A stretch of 64,000 bases of DNA. Source: Prosapia bicincta (taxonomy: Eukaryota; Arthropoda; Insecta; Hemiptera; Cercopidae). Under the pieces are notes generated by a model, which was not told the DNA's origin, searched no databases, and saw only the letters and a list, made by a program, of their open reading frames with translations. The position numbers and the translations under genes are program-made. This document shows positions 61,080-64,000 of this stretch, piece by piece. The stretch's first letter is position 1; the number at the start of each line of letters is the position of its first letter. The stretch covers positions 59,820,155-59,884,154 of the forward strand of contig JBAIZL010000005.1 in assembly GCA_036971475.1 (NCBI GenBank). Direction: 5' to 3'.

Positions 61080-61128
61080 AGACCCTCTGATGATGATGAC
61101 ATGGTCATCGAAATGTACATAAGGGTTT
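61080..61128 (+). ncRNA. Hammerhead-like motif, best-preserved copy
   Basis: In order: AGACCCT (61080-61086), CTGATGA (61087-61093), one T, stem GATGAC/GTCATC (61095-61100 with 61104-61109) around ATG, then GAAA (61110-61113), ATGTACATA and AGGGTTT (61122-61128). AGACCCT pairs with AGGGTTT over seven positions with one G-T pair. ATG/CAT after GAAA can form a minimal third helix. This is the order of a type I hammerhead: helix I, CUGAUGA, helix II, GAAA, helix III, cleavage site. The departure is the extra T between box and helix II. Hammerheads with very short helix III are known from terminal repeats of Penelope-like elements. Activity is not shown. Confidence 0.45.
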
Positions 61129-61206
61129 AATCTTAAGTGACTTGTTTTATTTGTTATTTTTGTGGTATTGGGGTTCTTTCCAATATTTTCATTGTAATAT
61201 ACTGTA

Positions 61207-62989
61207 CCACTGTGCTCTTGATATTGTGTATAATTTCAACACTACATTACAAATATGGGAACACTATATTACATTACACATTTATTTGTAACACTATACA
61301 CTCTATTATTATCTATAACCTTTTTTAATAATCAATTTAGGCCGGAAATTTGATTTTTTTTTAATTCATAAGTGACATGTTTTTCATGTGTATATAGGAC
61401 AGGAAATGTGTAAATAAGAGATGTCCTTATAATATTTCATAATAATTCACAAATTAGATTAAAAAATTCTTCCCATAGTCCTTACTGTATTAATTCTATA
61501 CATTCATTATACAAAAGAAAAATCTATTGATCAATACAGTAGTGGAACCAAAAATTTCTTTTTGGGGGTGGGTGTTAACTGAGTAGGATTTGGACATTCT
61601 GACCGCAATTGGGAAGTTATGTATACCTTCAGAGCAAAATTTTAAAAATTAAATCATCAGATCATAAAATTAAACAAAATTTAGACGAATATTTGAATTT
61701 AATACATTCCTAATTTGATTGCATCCCAAATTTTAAGAGTGCTCAATGAACATTAAATTTAAGTACAGGGTGGTATTTTAGGAAGTCAAGTTAAAGGCTT
61801 AGGAGAAATAAAGATGTCAAAAGCAAGCTCTAAACTTTCTACACAAATTACAATTCTACAAAGAAATATAGAATTTATGAGACATCTTTGAAAGTCTTGT
61901 TACAATGATTTTGTAACTAAAAATTCATGATTTTTCTCACGGATAAAAGTCATGGTTAGTCCACTAAATACAGTTCTTTGTGGAAAAACAGAACATAACT
62001 TTCAAAATTCTCCTTCATTATTCCTCTAAATCAACAATCATTATATTCTTGTTAAGATTTCTTCACAAAATCTTGACAAAAGCAAAGGGAGAAATTTGTA
62101 CAAGTTCCTAGTGAAAAGTGTTTTTTTCAGGCAATATTAAATAAAATAAAGTAGATACTTCAATTCTTAGTTCCCATTATTGCTACACGGTGGCAGCACT
62201 TTGCAAGACCTGCTAACTAAGTAATTTCACTTGCTGCTCACTTTCTTTAATCTTACTATGGTAAGAACTAGATATGCTGCAGACTGTACTGACAACCATG
62301 GAAACTACATATCAATTTTTTTATATAATTCAATTATTTTAATATAAAAATCTTTCCTATCTGATAGCAACACAAAGCATTCCATCAGCAAATACTCAGT
62401 AAAGCAATTTAAAGTACTAGATTAATCATAAAGTAATTTACTACTTCAATAATGTAACCAGTTGTTTTAGTGTAACCCAAAAATTCATAACTTAGGCTGC
62501 TCATAGATTTTTTTAAAATATCTTTAGTAGGTATTACTTTATTTACAGCACCATTTAGTGAGTATTATTAAAAGCACTGTAGCTTACTAAAACTGTTCCT
62601 TTATTTAACGGTATATCTAAGTCCCAGTTTAGTTACAGTTGGACTTGTAACTCCTAGTTTAGAGCATCAAACTTTATAAGTTTGTGAGTCAGCGTATATG
62701 GGTAGAAGCTAGCATTCAATTCCAGACCAAACCAACAGATCAATAGTTATTATAATAGTTTAGTATCCTAATACTATTTATTGTAACAGATGTAAAACAG
62801 AACTGTATTTAAAAATCTTAATTTTTTTTTCTAGTCAGATAAAATCCAAACCGCTGGTGAAACGTCCTAGAGACCACTTGTGAAAGTAACCTATTATTTC
62901 TTTAAACTATCTATAAAAAAACCCATTAAACAATTTATTAAATTCAAAAACTAATTAATTAAGAGCCTAATTGGTTTTGTTAGCTCGGC
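61207..62989. other. Unassigned AT-rich sequence
   Basis: No recognised gene, only short ORFs. Confidence 0.5.
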
Positions 62990-63282
62990 AATAAATGTTT
63001 GACTTCTGTAAATTATTATGAATTTGTTAAAACTTACTGAGACAGAACACTTTCGATCGCTATGTGCCGATCTTCATCAGTGTCTTCTGCTTGGAGATTT
63101 TGGGTCAGGCGGTGACGGTTTTAAAGGTAGGTTTTCGATAGTATCAGAGAGTATGTGTGATTTGTATTGGGTTTGTTCGTCTAATATGTTTGTACTTTGT
63201 GTTTTTGTGTGTCTGTAAATTTCATATTGTTCTAGTGTGTTGAGATGTGGTCCTTTTTTGTTGATGTGTAGAATTTCAAAAA
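62990..63282 (-). pseudogene. Penelope-like element C-terminal tail and 3' end (minus copy)
   Basis: The minus strand from about 63282 reads EILHINKKGPHLNTLEQYEI then YRHTKTQSTNILDEQ and SHILSDTIENLPLK. This is the L-x-T-L-E-x-Y-E-I-Y segment of Penelope-like C-termini; the 52-kb copies have a decayed LTTLEKYEIYKH equivalent. After the coding tail comes a terminal motif with CTGATGA and GAAA (63051-63080). GIY-YIG and reverse transcriptase are absent. The fragment ends at an inverted junction with plus-strand Penelope-like sequence at about 63283. Confidence 0.72.
63051..63080 (-). ncRNA. Hammerhead-like motif at a Penelope-like 3' end
   Basis: On the minus strand: CTGATGA (63080-63074), one A, stem GATCG/CGATC (63072-63068 with 63059-63055) enclosing GCACATAG, then GAAA (63054-63051). 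Outer pairs CAC/GTG and CAGAA/TTCTG flank the box. It has the same architecture as 61080-61128 and 13807-13837 with an unrelated but complementary stem. It lies directly behind Penelope-like coding sequence, which ties the motif family to these elements. Confidence 0.4.
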
Positions 63283-63400
63283 ATAGGATACAAAATAGCA
63301 TACAAAACTAATAACAAGTTACAATACAAAATACAACACGACACCAACAACAAGGATAAACTTACAACCTGGAGGGGGTTACATCAAAAGTTCTCCTTAT
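63283..63400 (+). pseudogene. Penelope-like linker fragment (plus copy) at an inverted junction
   Basis: From about 63299 the plus strand reads AYKTNNKLQYKIQHDTNNKD then KLTT, followed after a frame change by GGVTSKVLL. This resembles the Penelope-like linker 'AFKTNN.L...L......DK' that leads into SGVYKLTC. It is the protein region just upstream of GIY-YIG, in the opposite orientation to the C-terminal fragment at 62990-63282. The two pieces therefore come from inverted copies or an internal inversion. Short and decayed. Confidence 0.45.
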
Positions 63401-64000
63401 AATAAAATGAATCTTACATCTTGTGTCCAATAACAAATATTCAAGGATATGATTAATAGCACAAGACAATATTTGAATAGCTAGTTTATTTAATCTAGTT
63501 CAATATTTACTTTACTTTTTAGCCATAAACATTTTCGTTAACTAAGTAGGTTTTCGTTAAGTATTTTGAAGGTTAACCTACTACAATAACAAAAATTAAG
63601 TAGCTGCATTTACTTTAAATAACTAATATACATTTATACATATTAAAAAATATAGCAATATGAAAAAAAGCCCACACATGTACTTATTTTCAATTATATG
63701 GGGACAGACATTTTGTGAGTTTAATTTTTTTCTAAGCTAAGTAGAAGCTGACTATAAACACAGTTATAAATAATTAAAATTTGACACTTTAAATTACTTT
63801 TAAAACACATTACAATTTACACTGTAATCCCAGTGATTTTGTAGAGAGTGTTTAGATGTTGTTTAATACATATGAATTTATGTTTCATTATTTGAAAGAT
63901 AAATAAATATTTAGCTCCTGAAGACGTTTCCTGCTTGGAATTGTGTTGTAAAGTTATGTTTTAAAGTTTGTTACAGGTTGATTTAAATTTTAATTGCCTA
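63401..64000. other. Unassigned AT-rich sequence to window end
   Basis: CTCCTGAAGACGTTTCCTGC near 63917 resembles the terminal motifs of Penelope-like elements, but no coding sequence accompanies it. Confidence 0.4.

Larger units (their letters stand above)
60862..61206. repeat. Foldback element, arms about 145 bp, with a hammerhead-like core in each arm
   Basis: The left arm (about 60865-61003) and right arm (about 61057-61195) are inverted copies differing at a few positions. They share AATACCACAAAAATAACAAA, ACCCTTATGTACATTTCGAT and AGAGGGTCTTA. The spacer of about 55 bp is AT-rich. A related single arm lies at 21190-21392. The 89-aa ORF at 60711-60980 crosses the left arm and is not recognised. 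Confidence 0.88.

Overview
This is repeat-dominated nuclear DNA from an animal, most likely an arthropod and probably an insect. Evidence: AT-rich non-coding sequence, metazoan-type transposon families (jockey-like LINE, Penelope-like, Helitron, piggyBac, hAT and pogo-like), and spliced transposon exons. There are no operons or prokaryotic signals. I recognise no complete host protein-coding gene. One short membrane-helix ORF at about 8.4-8.65 kb is the only weak host-exon candidate. The species cannot be fixed from the sequence.

Layout. 0-7.7 kb: LINE 3' fragments at 45-257 (+), 2504-3065 (-, 15-bp target duplication) and 4277-4804 (-, 48-T tail and 12-bp duplication), a foldback element at 5.0-5.3 kb and a pogo-like element at 5.74-6.26 kb. 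7.7-13 kb: three minisatellites (43 bp x12, 47 bp x35, 29 bp x63). 13-19.5 kb: mostly unrecognised, with a complete 777-bp hAT-type MITE (16663-17439, exact 8-bp duplication) and a decayed Helitron helicase end (18.7-19.2 kb). 19.5-24.1 kb: a 157-bp palindromic tandem array, a hammerhead-like repeat, a foldback and an 18-copy 32-bp minisatellite. 24-30.4 kb: microsatellite-carrying elements, a foldback family, and the 5' part of a piggyBac transposon. 30.7-32.5 kb: 181-bp satellite x10. 33.8 kb: a near-perfect 222-bp palindrome. 34.7-36.75 kb: a LINE deletion derivative joining ORF1-like sequence to RNase H. 38.7-44.5 kb: a 142-bp satellite of about 41 copies with nested higher-order structure. 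46.5-48.95 kb: 180-bp satellite x13. 51-53 kb: a LINE remnant and two Penelope-like 3' ends joined head to head. 53.9-57.7 kb: a hAT-like element and a 1.98-kb element with very long terminal inverted repeats. 57.7-64 kb: AT-rich sequence with foldbacks and another inverted Penelope-like junction.

Tandem arrays occupy roughly a quarter of the window, as expected for pericentromeric or other heterochromatic DNA. The most notable signal is a recurring fold at several dispersed loci: a CTGANGA box, a stem-loop whose paired bases differ from copy to copy but stay complementary, then GAAA. It looks like a hammerhead-ribozyme core carried by Penelope-like and foldback repeats. The second is the 157-bp palindromic array, whose linkers occur in both orientations and which could produce hairpin RNA if transcribed.
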